Below, in pieces: positions 11,481 to 23,852 of a DNA stretch of 64,000 nt. Within the stretch, counting starts at the first letter, position 1. The number at the start of each line of letters is the position of its first letter. Made by a program: the position numbers and the translations under genes. The notes under the pieces were generated by a model. That model made no database searches and was not told the DNA's origin. It saw nothing but the letters and a program-made list of their open reading frames with translations. The stretch comes from Lineus longissimus (lineage: Eukaryota; Nemertea; Pilidiophora; Heteronemertea; Lineidae): positions 6,596,756 through 6,660,755 of the forward strand of contig NC_088318.1 in NCBI RefSeq assembly GCF_910592395.1, given 5' to 3'.

Positions 11481-13265
11481 AGTGACATCTCTGTGAGACC
11501 ACCTTGTTGTCTGTTAAAGACTGCACACCAAGACATGGCTCCATAAGCAATATCTCTTTGAAAACATCTTGTTGTCTGATTAGGACTGCACACCGAAGAC
11601 TTCCCTCCATAAGGAACGCTCTAGACTCTACGAGAAAATATTGTTGACCGATTGGGACACCACACTGAAGACGTGCCTACATACCTTTGAGACCACACCG
11701 AATACATGTCTCAATAAGGGACATCCATTTGAGACCTCCTTTTTGTCTGATCAAGACAGCACACCATAGTCTCCATAAGTGACATCTCAATGAGACCACC
11801 TTGTTGTCTGTTCGGTGCAGCATGCACACTGAAGATATGCGTCCATAAAGGACATCTCTATGAGACCATCTTGTTGTCTGATTGGACAAGACATGTCTCC
11901 ATAAGTGACATCTGTATGAGGACACCTTGTTGGCTGATTGTGACAGCACACTGAAGACCTGTCTCTATTTAAGTGGAATCCCTTCGACAGCTCACTAAAG
12001 ACTTGCCTCAAAAAGGGACACGTCTTTGAGACCATCTAGTTGTCTGATTGAGACAAGACATGTCTCCATAAGTGACATATGTATGAGGACACCTTGTTGG
12101 CTGATTGTGACAGCACATTGAAGACCTGTCTCTAGTGGCATCCCTTCGAGAGCACACTGAAAACTTGCCTCCAAAAGGGACATCTTGTTGATACCATCTT
12201 GTATTCTGATTGAGACAAGACTATGTTTCCATAAGTGACATCTATATGAGGACACCTTGCTGATTGGGACAGCACATCGAAGACTTGCCTCCAAAAGGGA
12301 ATCTCTTTATGACAATCTTTTTGTCTGATTGAGACAAGACAGTCATGTGTCCATAAGTGACACCTCCATGCGACATTTTGTTGACTTATTGGGAGGGCAC
12401 ACTGAATACTGTCTCTATAAGTGGAATCCCTTCGACAGCTCACTAAAGACTTGCCTCAAAAAGGGACACGTCTTTGAGACCATCTAGTTGTCTGATTGAG
12501 ACAAGACATGTCTCCATAAGTGACATATGTATGAGGACACCTTGTTGGCTGATTGTGACAGCACATTGAAGACTTGTCTCCATAAAAGACATCCATTCGA
12601 GAACACACTGAAGACTTTCCTCAAAAAGGGACATGTCTTTGAGACCATCTAGTTGTCTGATTGAGACAAGACACGTCTTCATAAGTGAGATATGTATGAG
12701 GACACCTTGTTGGCTGATTGTGACAGCACATTGAAGACCTATCTCTATAAGCGGCATCCCTTCGACAGCACACTAAAGACTTGCCTCAAAAAGGGACACG
12801 TCTTTGATACCATCTAGTTGTTTGGTTGAGACAAGACATGTCTTCATAAGTGGCATATGTATGAGGACACCTTGTTGGCTGATTGTGACAGCACATTGAA
12901 GACTTGTCTCTAGTGGCATCCCTTCGAGAGCACACTGAAAACTTGCCTCCAAAAGGGACATCTTGTTGATACCATCTTGTATTCTGATTGAGACAAGACT
13001 ATGTTTCCATAAGTGACATCTATATGAGGACACCTTGCTGATTGGGACAGCACATCGAAGACTTGCCTCCAAAAGGGAATCTCTTTATGACAATCTTTTT
13101 GTCTGATTGAGACAAGACAGTCATGTGTCCATAAGTGACACCTCCATGCGACATTTTGTTGACTTATTGGGAGGGCACACTGAATTCTTGTCTCTATAAA
13201 TATCATCTCTATGAGACTATCTTGTTGATTGATTGGGTCAGCACACTGAAGACTTGTCTCCATCA
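11480..13265. repeat. Minisatellite of about 57-60 bp with higher-order duplication
   Basis: Degenerate units contain GACACCTTGTTGGCTGATTG, GACAGCACACTGAAGACTTG and TCCATAAGTGACAT. Blocks of several units are duplicated again: about 12125-12410 is nearly identical to 12908-13192, and about 11975-12125 resembles 12430-12580. The minus-strand open frames across the array are repeats of one short peptide pattern and have no independent support as genes. Confidence 0.9.
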
Positions 13266-15060
13266 GGAATATAACAGAAAAGAGGCGGCGGAAGGGGCTC
13301 TTTAGATAATGGCTGAAATTACAGCTAAAATCATTACGAATGTTTCCATTTCATCATATTTTGTTGGAAGGGCATAGATCTCAACATTATTTAGCATTCG
13401 GTGCAAATCGACTACGTTTGGAGGGTTCAAATGGACCCTTTCAATATTGGGCGGGGTACTTTTTGGGGCTATTTTCAAAAAATTTCAATTAAAAAACAAA
13501 TTTACCGTGCGATGGACATATATACCAGTTTTATATGAATAAATGATTGTTCCAGATCATTTCCACCAAAAAAAAGTATATTTGCCATATTCGACTGATA
13601 AATCAGGTACTAAAAGGGTTGGGGTCTATGAGGATTTTCAGTTAAAGTTAACCGAAAAACCTAAAATTATGAATTATAGTTTTTTTAATCTGTTTTTGGT
13701 ATGAGGGGATTACTAATGATGAAACGCACTAAAACTAAGATGTTCAGTGTGAATTACAGAAAATATAAGGGTTAGATCGGTCAAAAAGGGCCAAAATAAG
13801 ACCTAATGCAATACGCCTAAGAATTGCCTAAAATCACCTCATCCACTGGGACAATTTCCTGATATATTCCCAATTCTGCACTGATCTAATTCAAGACCAA
13901 CGGTCTTTTACATTTTTCTCGGTTGTTGGTGGTGCCGAACGAGTTGAAAATGCCATTTTCTGAAGGACAGTCACAATTTTGTCTTTCACATCATTTGTTT
14001 TTGTTAAAAAATAACTCAAGTGTGGTTCTTGCATTCAAACCAGTTTTACATGCATAAAGGAACACTACATATTTCCTTTGTAACAGAAAAACAATAGACC
14101 TTGGGATAAATCACAAATGAAATTAGAGAACGTGTTAAAACAGACAAGGAGGAAGGATGCGACAAAGTGAAAGTGTCCTTAGCTCAAGTGACTTTAAATC
14201 ATATGAACAAACTTTTATTTCAATATAAAGCCATGTTTCATGTAATATTATTATATTTCCTACCTTTACCGAACCATCAATGCAGTTTTTGAGCAACTGG
14301 TGGGGTTATCAGGGTCAGGGTTAGTGTTGGAACACACACAATTCACAATACACAGAAAAGTCAGGAGTGGGCGTGATCAGGGCAGCACCGTGATTCTAAC
14401 ATTTTCTGCTCGTTAAATCAGACATTCTCGGATTTCTACTAGCTAGCCCAAGACATTGCGATGATATAGGCTCTGGTCAAGGTTTAATAGCGATTGATGC
14501 AAATTTTATGCTATGTTTTGTCTTGTTTTCATGTTCAATCTCCCTCGTTTGAAAAAGCCGGCTGACATGTCATGTCTATGTTTATACACGTGCATTTATT
14601 TACAATTAAAATACAGTCTCAGGGCAGCTAGTGCGCGCGCAGCTAACACGCGCACATGAGCCTGCGGCGCCTAACGGCCAACCCTAAAACCAACTACTGC
14701 TTTTAGCGTTATTCCAATGTTAGTGCCCTCACACATGTATACCTACTCCTTTATTATTGTATGCATATTTATTACCTGTATATATGTACTACTTTATTGT
14801 TTGTATGTTTATTTATTACCCGTTTACTTTACCTCTTTGTTTGTATACATATTTATGTTTATTTTTAATACATGTAAGCTCCTCTGTGTTAATTTCAAAA
14901 TATGCTACTTATTTGCCATCTAACTAATAAGTCAAGTGCCATTTTCCTCAGGCAATGACACTGCTCATGGAACTATTTTGTGAAAGTGATTTTTCAACCA
15001 AAAAATTGCTGAATAAATGACATTCTTATTTTGGGTGATTGCACAGAGAAAACGAACTAT
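13266..15060. other. Long AT-rich spacer without recognised gene
   Basis: There is no frame above 68 codons. The 14717-14923 frame lies in TTTATTTATTAC-type low-complexity sequence. A small GC-rich island (about 14620-14680) contains repeated GCGCGC. No repeat family shared with the rest of the window was noticed until about 15060. Confidence 0.5.
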
Positions 15061-16200
15061 TTGAGAAAATATTCACTCACACAACGTAGTGAGTGTAATG
15101 GTAACGTATGTATACACTGTATGTAAAGTGTAAACTAAATTCAGCGTCCAAAATATGATACAAACATGTACTCTTAAGATACATGCGTGAAGGAATTAGT
15201 GCATTTCCATTAGAAATTCAATGTATAGCTTGAAACAAATTTTTTTGGTAAAAAATGGCTCTGATAAATATGCGGGGTTGTTTCATGTGTCTGTGCGTCA
15301 CTCCAGTGGGTCGGTGGGTCGCGCGCCCATTGGCTGATTTTCAATTTTCAAGAATTAATTTCAATTTTAGGGGTTTCGGGGGGCCTTTCCCCCCGACACA
15401 TGCCTAAAAAAATCAGGAAACATTATTTGTATTCTAATTAGAAAAACTGCCGCCTAAATCACGCATTACTCACAAAAATGCCGACGTTTTATTTCAATTT
15501 TGCCGAGGTCACGTGACATATAGTTTATTCCACACACGCGCGCTCGCCTGGTACAGGTAACTGTTGCCAAGACGTGTTTCTTCAGTGTTTTCTCGAAATC
15601 ACACTAAATCAACAATACAATATGATCCAAATAATGCAAATACGCTTTTCGTGCCATCTAACATGCACTTGACTGCCCACTGCGCGTGCAAATTAGCGAG
15701 AAAAAGTTATTGTTATTGACTTTTTTTTCTTCAATATATACACCAGCGGAACCATTTCCACCTCGGCCGTGGCCTAATAATACCAGCAATTTTAGGGGGG
15801 TTCGGGGGATTTATCCCCCCAACACATACTTCAGGACAGATCAAAGAATTTCATTTGCATGTCCGCCTTAACAGCTTAAATCCTGTACAAAAGTGCTGTT
15901 TATTTGCGGAATTCAATCAAAACTCGCGCAGTACAGATAACATCCATCCCCCCCCCCAGCGGTAAATGACATGGAATTGGAAGGGCTAGTTCACTGTTCA
16001 CCGGGGGGATTTGGGGGGGCTCTCCATTGCACTGGAAAATATCATGACATCCATCGCACCCCCCCCCCCCAGCAGTATGACACAGAAGGGCTAGTTGACT
16101 GTCCACCGGGGGGGGGGGTTTGGGGGGAGCTTCCCCCCAACGCACTGGTAAAAACCTATGTCGACGGAGGGGGGTTTGGGGGGTGTCCCCCCCCCATTGT
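15061..16200. repeat. G-rich dispersed repeat family, diverged copy
   Basis: This stretch contains ACTCACACAACGTAGTGAGTG at 15077, a GAGGTCACGTGACATA segment at about 15508, and several blocks in which a GGGGGTTTGGGGG run is mirrored by a C run. The blocks CAGCAGTATGACACAGAAGG and ACTGTCCACCGGGGG recur at 40105-40150, and the GAGGTCACGTGACATA segment recurs at about 39609. The region is a mosaic of one dispersed element type. Open frames here are rich in Gly and Pro because of the homopolymers. Confidence 0.75.
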
Positions 16201-18964
16201 AACTCACACAACGTAGTGAGTGTAATGGTTACGTATGTATATAAAGTGTAAACAAAATTCATATATCCATCATGTCCATCGAATCTGAAAAAATTTCTGC
16301 AAACCCATGACAGTTCCGGTTCCGGTACAGTTTGTTGCATTCCATACGGGCCGCGCTTGCCGATCCTGCTTTCACGACGCACCGCAACCACAGTTACCAT
16401 GATTCCCGTTGTTGACGCAATTATTTCATGACGTCATGAGCCATTGACCATTCACGCAAGTAGATTTATTCACACCGGCGCCACTGTCCTGAAGTGTATC
16501 TAAAAATCGTCTGCTAGAACATACAGGACAACAACGTCGGCGGAGACAGTTATGACATTTCATTGCAGACGAAGTAAACGTCCTTTTCTTCTCGATTTAC
16601 GTACTTTACTTCAAAAAGTCAGTTTTAACACTACTGCACAAATATAGAGTGGTCATAATGTTCCATTTGGATAGAGATTTGACGGACTGATTTGGAAATT
16701 CATTCCAACCATGCAACTGTTTCAGAAATGAGAAAAAGCTCCAGGGTGTCATGACATGCATGATGTGTCTTGCCTCTGCATTTTCGTACTCGAGGGTTTC
16801 CAACTTTCATACCATTGAAGAAATAATTCATTCCAATCTACAAGTATATCAATCACATCATTTATTTAAAAATCGTCTGCTAGGACATACAGGACAACGT
16901 CGGTGGAGACAGTTGTGACATTTCAATTTTCATTGCATAGAGATTTGACGGACTGATTTGGCAATTCATTCCAATCCAACCATGCAACTGTTTCAGAAAT
17001 GAGAAAAAGCTCCTGGGTGTCATGACATGCATTCAATTATAATTTCACCACAAAGAGCTGCTTCTTTCAGCAGATATGAGACGGGTGTCTATAAACCGAA
17101 GACCAAAGACCGAAGACCGAAGATCGAAGATGGAAGACCCCCCCAAAACTATAAAACGAAGATCCCCCCAACTATAAAAGGAAGACCCTGATGTCAACTA
17201 TAAAACGAAGATCCCCCCAACTATAAAAGGAAGACCCTAATGTCAACTATAAAACGAAGATCCCCCAACTAGAAAAGGAAGACCCTAATGTCAACTATAA
17301 AACGAAGATCCCCCCAACTATAAAAGGAAGACCCTGATGTCAACTATAAAACGAAGATCCCCCCATCTATAAAAGGAAGACCCTAATGTCAACTATAAAA
17401 CGAAGATCCCCCCAACTATAAAAGGAAGACCCTGATGTCAACTATAAAACGAAGATCCCCCAACTATAAAAGGAAGACCCTGATGTCAACTATAAAACGA
17501 AGATCCCCCCAACTATAAAAGGAAGACCCTGATGTCAACTATAAAACGAAGATCCCCCAATCTATAAAAGGAAGACCCTAATGTCAACTATAAAACGAAG
17601 ATCCCCCCAACTAGAAAAGGAAGACCCTAATGTCAACTATAAAACGAAGATCCCCCCATCTATAAAAGGAAGACCCTGGTGGTTTTAGACCCTCAAGTTC
17701 AGTTACTGCAGACTTGCATGTCATAACACGTGACTGAGCATCTGTATTTCAACAAGCAAGCTAGCCTGAGTGCGGCGTAGTGACATAGGAGATCAGATCA
17801 TTCAGGTAAATTCCGGATTTTCCTAACACTGCATTTAGGAGTTGGCGACCGACCTGCCAGTCTCGACCCATGATGGTGGAGCCTAACCCCTGGGGACGAG
17901 ATTCTAAATTCTGTATGTAGGACCAATTCCATATTGGCCGTGTGATCAACTAACCTGCTGGGAGCCTATGACGATACACACACATGCACATAGAAACAGC
18001 TTCTGGACGAAGCTGAGGGCTGGCTATGATGAGTACAGTGAGAAACTAGGTCATATTGGAGCACGGCTGCATGGTAACAGGTACGGGGCTCCCCGCCTTA
18101 TGTAAACTGTGCCACTAAGCTGCTAAGGCTAGACACGACTGGTGTAGTACCCGGTACACTTACTTTCTCAAATCATTAATGTAGCATGGACCGAAAATGA
18201 AAACAAACTGTGCAGTAACTGAACATGAGAATGAAAACCATCAGGGTCTTCCTTTTATAGATGGGGGATCTTCGTTTTATAGTTGACATTAGGGTCTTCC
18301 TTTTATAGTTGGGGGGATCTTCGTTTTATAGTTGACATCAGGGTCTTCCTTTTATAGTTGGGGGGGATCTTCGTTTTATAGTTGACATTAGGGTCTTCCT
18401 TTTATAGATGGGGGGATCTTCGTTTTATAGTTGACATCAGGGTCTTCCTTTTATAGTTGGGGGATCTTCGTTTTATAGTTGACATTAGGGTCTTCCTTTT
18501 ATAGATGGGGGGATCTTCGTTTTATAGTTGACATTAGGGTCTTCCTTTTATAGTTGGGGGGATCTTCGTTTTATAGTTGACATTAGGGTCTTCCTTTTAT
18601 AGTTGGGGGATCTTCGTTTTATAGTTTTGGGTGGGTCTTCTATCTTCGATCTTCGGTCTTCGATCTTCGGTTTATAGACACCCGATATGAGACAGCTACC
18701 GGGGCGGGGACTATTTCTTTATGGGGCCTTATTGTTCAGCGTCTCCAAGGAATTCTATTTTTAGAGTCCAATGGGGGGGGGGGGGGTTGGGGGGCCTTCC
18801 CCCCAATGTACTGACTAAAACCTGTCACTTTCAGAGAACGGGGAGGGGGTTTGGGGGACTCATCCCCCAATGTACTGGCTATATATGTCAGAAGGACGGG
18901 GGTTTGGGGGCTCCCCCATGTCAAACAGTTGTGTGAGTTCACTAGAGATTGCTCTTTACATATT
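16201..18964. repeat. Tandem repeat unit 1 of the G-rich family (interrupted)
   Basis: The unit starts AACTCACACAACGTAGTGAG and ends TTGCTCTTTACATATTA, then abuts unit 2 (18965-19918) directly. Shared landmarks are ATCGAATCTGAAAAAATTT, CATGACGTCATGAGCC and GTTTCAGAAATGAGAAAAAG. Unit 1 differs from unit 2 in a local internal duplication (about 16800-17040) and in carrying the foldback element at 17083-18683. Confidence 0.85.
17083..18683. mobile_element. Foldback transposon with tandem-repeat arms (1601 bp)
   Basis: The terminal sequence GGGTGTCTATAAACCGAAGA appears at the left end and inverted at the right end. Each arm continues into a tandem array of about 49 bp: about 11 units at 17145-17685 and about 8 inverted units at 18243-18625. 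The arms still match a short way inward (GTTCAGTTACTGCA). A central spacer of roughly 0.5 kb has no recognisable transposase. A 10-bp duplication GATATGAGAC flanks it (17073-17082 and 18684-18693), and unit 2 has the uninterrupted site at 19596-19605. Long inverted arms built of tandem repeats define foldback elements such as Drosophila FB and sea urchin TU. A target duplication of 9-10 bp fits the MULE-related group. Confidence 0.93.
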
Positions 18965-19918
18965 AACTCACACAACGTAGTGAGTGTAATGGTTACGTAT
19001 GTATATAAAGTGTAAACAAAATTCATATATCCATCATGTCCATCGAATCTGAAAAAATTTGTGCAGACCCATGACAATTCTGGTTCCGGTACAGTTTGTC
19101 GCATTCCATACGGGCCGCGCTTGCCGATCCTGCTTTCACGACGCACCGCAACCACAGTTACCATGATTCCCATTGTTTCCTTCCTCGTGACGCAATTATT
19201 TCATGACGTCATGAGCCATTGATCATTCACGCAAGTAGATTTATTCACACCGGCGCCACTGTCCTGAAGTGCGGGTGTGGGACATCATGTATCTAAAAAT
19301 CGTCTGCTAGAACATACAGGACAACAACGTCGGCGGAGACAGTTGTGACATTTCATTGCAGACGAAGTAAACGTCCTCTTCTTCTCGAATTAGGTACTTT
19401 ACTTCAAAAAAGTCAGTTTTAACACTACTGCACAAATATAGAGTGGTCATAATGTTCCATTTGGATAGAGATTTGACAGACTGATTTGGAAATTCATTCC
19501 AACCATGCAACTGTTTCAGAAATGAGAAAAAGCTCCTGGGTGTCATGACATGCATTCAATTATTATTTCACCACAAATAGCTGCTTCTTCCAGCAGATAT
19601 GAGACAGCTACCGGGGCGGGGACTATTTCTTTATGGGGCCTTATTGTTCAGCGTCTCCAAGGAATTCTATTTTTAGAGTCCAATGGAGGGGGTGGGGGGG
19701 GGGGGGTGGGGGGGGGGGTGGGGGGGGGGGGGGGTGGGGGGGGGCCTTCCCCCCAATGTACTGACTAAAACCTGTCACTTTCAGAGAACGGGGGAGGGGG
19801 TTTGGGGGACTCATCCCCCAATGTACTGGCTATATATGTCAGAAGGACGGGGGTTTGGGGGGCTCCCCCATGTCAAACAGTTGTGTGAGTTCACTAGAGA
19901 TTGCTCTTTACATATTAA
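18965..19918. repeat. Tandem repeat unit 2 of the G-rich family (uninterrupted)
   Basis: This unit is collinear with unit 1 and has no foldback insertion: CAGCAGATATGAGACAGCTA reads straight through at 19591-19610. It contains a G-rich tract at about 19683-19745 with almost no other base. That tract produces the glycine-rich frames at 19550-19934, which are not genes. Confidence 0.88.
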
Positions 19919-19945
19919 CAGCTGTAGTTGTTAGAGCTTGCACTT

Positions 19946-20642
19946 CAGCCCTGCAATGGTAGAAGGCAGTAACTCCACTTTTCATAGTTTTGAGAAAAAC
20001 AACAATTTGTGATCAACCTTATGCCTCAAACATGAGGAATCTTATCAAAATACTTACAATTTGATATTTGTCTTTTCATCTTCCAAATATCAAAAGTACT
20101 GTGATTTAGGTCAAAAGGTCAGAGTTCAAGGTCAAAGTGGAGTTACTGCCTTCTTCCATTGTAAACCACCGCCACAAAAAGGCAGTAACTCCAATGCGTT
20201 TTTGACTGTAACAGGGAAGTGGGAGAACAGTGGCTGTCAAGGATCAAGGGCACCCAGTCAATGAATTATCAGGGGCGGGGTACTGGGGTGGGGTGTGGGG
20301 GTCAGTGCACAGCTTTCCAGGCAATGGATTTGAACTTCTTTTTGGTAGAAGGCAGTAACTCCACAGGGGTTTAAAAAAACAATGGTAGAAGGCAGTAACT
20401 CCACTTTGGACATGGAGTTACTGCCTTTTACCATTGCAATTGGAGTTACTGCCTTTTACCATTGTATTAGTGTCTGGAGGTCGGAGTTACTTCTCACCAC
20501 CATGCTGAAATCTCAGAAAATATTGCTTCTACAGGGATAACAACCATTTCAGAAGATAAAGCACTAGCAGTAGTTCCATAAATGCCCAAAAGGTGGATTT
20601 GACCAAAATATGGAGTTACTGCCTTCTACCATTGCAGGGCTG
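19946..20642. mobile_element. 697-bp MITE with TIRs and internal repeats of the TIR
   Basis: The ends are inverted, CAGCCCTGCAATGGTAGAAG at the left and its complement at the right, for about 32 bp. The subterminal motif GGTAGAAGGCAGTAACTCC recurs inside in both orientations (about 20160-20205, 20343-20465). It is flanked by ACTT (19942-19945 and 20643-20646). The empty site GAGCTTGCACTTAACATATG exists intact at 40254-40273. Non-coding. The 4-bp target duplication does not let me assign a superfamily with confidence. Confidence 0.9.
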
Positions 20643-21060
20643 ACTTAACATATGCTCGTAGGGGGGTTCGGGGGAGCTCCCCCGACCTAAAGGGGGGCTC
20701 ACTAAGTCCTTGACTTTACATATTATATACATCATGTCCATCGAATCTGAAAAAATTTGTGCAGACCCATGACAATTCTGGTTCCGGTACAGTTTTGTCG
20801 CATTCCATATGGGCCGCGCGTTGGCCGATCCTGCATTCATGACGCGCCGCACCCACAGTTACGACGTCGGACGTGAATCCCATTGTTTCCTTCCTCGTGA
20901 CGCAATTATTTCATGACGTCATGAGCCATTGACCATTCACACAAGTAGATTTATTCACACCGGCGCCACTGAAGTGCGGGTGTGGGACATCATGTATTCA
21001 AAAATCGTCTGCTAGGACATACAGTTGTGCGAGTTCACTAGAGCTTGCTCTTTACATATT
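20643..21060. repeat. G-rich family fragment continuing after the MITE
   Basis: AACATATGCTCGTAGGGGGG, CCCCGACCTAAAGGGGGGCT and ATCGAATCTGAAAAAATTTG link this piece both to 40265-40345 and to units 1 and 2. It ends with TTGCTCTTTACATATT, like the tandem units. Non-coding. Confidence 0.8.
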
Positions 21061-21984
21061 CTATACTTCAGCGTCCAAAATATGATACTTAGTTTGCCAG
21101 ATTCAGAAAAACCATGACCAATTTCCCAAGCCATCTTAGGCTAATTGTTTTGCATGCAGTCCCATTTTTCCTGGAGTGGAGTGTCAGGCCAAGTTGCTCA
21201 ATCAGCATTAGAATACCATCGTTAGTTCCCGCGTTACCCTTCAGTTCAATTACAATGTTAACATTGGATTTAACCCCTAAGTCACCGGTACTGCATCCTC
21301 GAAAATCCAAAGTCAGTCGTATCCTCCTCCGTCCTCCCCTCGCACACCGGTCGATGCCGGTACTGCTAACGTGGATTGTGCATCTGGGCCTAAGCTCACC
21401 TTCAGGATGTGTGATGTTTGCGGTGGTCAGCCATCCAATTCAAGGTTATGACCGTGCTCGGTGTTCATTTGCTTTTTAAGCATTTAAAGGGACAGCTTAG
21501 GCAGGAGATATGTTGTTTTTTTCATACAAAAATGGCTTCTTGCAGGACCGTGACTTCTCCAAACAGGATAATTGAAAAGTTATTGAACTGCAATAAACAA
21601 TGCACTAGGACGGGGTGTAACCATAGGCCGGCCTGATATCACTGGCCATGTCCAAAACTGCCTTGCAACACCGTCAAAAGTTATTATTTGAACACGCGGC
21701 AACCGTGATACTACTGGTGGCGGCGCATGGTGTCAAGCAGGGTCATCATCCTCCTGGCCAGGTAACTACCACGCCCAAGTTGTCCCTTTGAGTCTTGCTG
21801 TCACTCTGAAACCGTGCAATATATTTGTATGTAAAGGATCGTGTAGTGTTATTTCTGAAACAAAAGAAATATAGCATCTGCTGCGATTCTGTTGTCATTT
21901 CTCTTTCTGGGTGTTATCAACTATGGGTACTTTTTGAAGATATGAATAAATGTTTAATACAAACGCCAGTTAGTTGCAATGACT
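21061..21984. other. Spacer with third copy of the 6330-type repeat
   Basis: About 21490-21800 matches 6330-6640 and 56680-56960, diverged. The frames at 21089-21310 (minus) and 21114-21479 (plus) overlap each other and show no domain I recognise. Confidence 0.55.
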
Positions 21985-23145
21985 CTTGGAGGCAATTGTT
22001 CCTGCTGCACAGGCCACATTGATACAATAACCCTGAGGGACATTTGATCCTGTTACACCGCCCACAGTCTGGCCCAATGACCCTGAGAGACATTTGTTCC
22101 ACTGGCCACAGTTGAGCACAATTACCCTAAGGACTCCCTGTTTATATACGCCTACCACAGTTTAGCACAATAACCCTGAGGAACATCAGTTGATCCCATT
22201 ACGTCGGGCTCATTTGGGCACAATAACCCTAGGAGACATTTGCTCCTGTTACACCGGCCACATTGACACTATGACCCTGAGGTACATTTCTTCCTGTCAC
22301 ACCGGCCACAGTTGGTTGCAATTACCCTGGAGATTACATTGGCCGTAGTTGAGCACAATGATAGTTGGTTTGCGTGACATTTTCCCTGTTACACCCACCA
22401 CAATTAGGTACAATGACCCTTGGTGACATTTGTTACTGTTACACCCGCCACTGTTAACCGATAACAACTCGAGGGAGCATTATTTCGAATGTACTCATGA
22501 CAATTGTTACTGTTCACACCGGCCCCCCTCTCCGGCACAACAATCCTGGGAGACATTTGTTCCTATTACACAGGCCACGATTTTAAAGCACAATGACCCT
22601 GAGGGAGATTTCTTCCTGTTACACCCGCCGCAGTTTTTCCTGTTACACCGGCCACTTGGTACCCTGAGGTACATTTCCTGTCACACTGGCCACAGTTGGG
22701 CGCAATTACCCTGGGAGACGTATTCCTATTAAACTGGCCATAGTTTAGCACACTGATCCTGGGAGACATTTTCCCCTGTTATACCCGCCACAATTAGGTA
22801 TAGTGACCCTTGGTGACATTTCTTACTATTACACTCGCCACAATTAACCCATAAGGTCTCGAGGTATTATCATTTCGAATGTACTAATTACCCACAGAGA
22901 CATTTGTAAATGTTGCTTCAGACAGTGGCCGTCACAACAACCCTGTGAGACATTTTTTCCTAGTCTTGGAGGCATTTCTCCCTGTTAGGCTACACTGGCC
23001 ACAATTCGGCACAAATGGCCCTACTGGGATACATTTGTTCCTATTACATTGGTCGTAGTTGAGCACAATGATCATGGGTCTGCGTGACATTTTTCCCTGT
23101 TACACCCACCACAGTTAGGTACAATGACCCTTGGTGATATTTCAA
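21985..23145. repeat. Degenerate minisatellite, period about 50 bp
   Basis: Repeated phrases are CAATGACCCTGAGGGACATT, TTGTTCCTGTTACACC and GGCCACAGTTGGGCACAA, with many indels. More than 15 recognisable units are spread over about 1.1 kb. Open frames across it merely translate the repeat. Confidence 0.85.
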
Positions 23146-23593
23146 TAAGTCATAAATCAGTCACTGGAATACTACGTTTCGCCAGTGTCCACCGAGAGAT
23201 ACCGGGAGATCCCGATTTAGGAAATACCAAGGTCCATAACAAGTTGTAACACAAGACGCTCAGCTGTGGATAAGCGGAAGATCATGCTGTGGCGGGTTGT
23301 GTGATTGAACGTTTGATGTCGGCTGCGAACTTGCTCCCGTTACTCTAAGCCGTCTCATTTTTCTCACCGTGGTGTATGTCACCGTGCTGGAAACACAAAT
23401 CGGGGCTACCAAGCCCGATTCGGTCTGGTTGTGATTATTTCATCTTGTCCCCAATCCGCGGCGCAACTGCAGTCAGTCTCGATTCGTCTTATCTCTCTCT
23501 TTGTGTGTGCAAATAGCAGTGCTCACAATTGATAGCAAAATCACTGTCGTTTATTTCATATGCGATCAGGTCATATTCAAATGTTGATTATGA
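23146..23593. other. Spacer without recognised gene
   Basis: No frame, repeat or site that I can support is visible between the minisatellite and the inverted-repeat element that follows. Confidence 0.5.
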
Positions 23594-23834
23594 AGGTTTT
23601 GCTGTGGTTCTTTTATACTGTAACGATGATGGAACGAGCGGGTAGCAACAGATGACTTTATTACTCCGGACATCACTACAATGTTACACTGATTACACAG
23701 AGGCGACACCTGTCTTTAGAACATTGAATTAAACATCTGAAGACACGGTCCGTTGGTTTTATCGTTGTTAGATCCTATCAAGTGTTGCTATCCGCTCGTT
23801 CCATTATCGGTCTAAAATACCCACAGCAAAACCT
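23594..23834. mobile_element. Small inverted-repeat element
   Basis: AGGTTTTGCTGTGG at the left is mirrored by CCACAGCAAAACCT at the right. Further in, GGAACGAGCGGGTAGCAACA is mirrored by TGTTGCTATCCGCTCGTTCC. The element is 241 bp and non-coding. No clean target duplication is seen, although a GTTGATTA-like word occurs on its left and again around the next element. Confidence 0.75.
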
Positions 23835-23852
23835 GTTATAATGCTGTTGATT

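Noticed and set aside
11677-13263. Minus-strand frames of 82-117 codons
   Set aside because: They lie wholly inside the 57-60-bp minisatellite and repeat one short peptide pattern.
14717-14923. 68-codon hydrophobic frame that looks like a membrane peptide
   Set aside because: It arises from T-rich low-complexity sequence with internal repetition.
19550-19934. Glycine-rich frames
   Set aside because: They come from G homopolymer tracts in a dispersed repeat and have no start, domain or splice context.
21985-23145. CRISPR-like regularly spaced repeats
   Set aside because: Repeats and spacers are both degenerate and in animal DNA; this is a minisatellite, with no cas genes.
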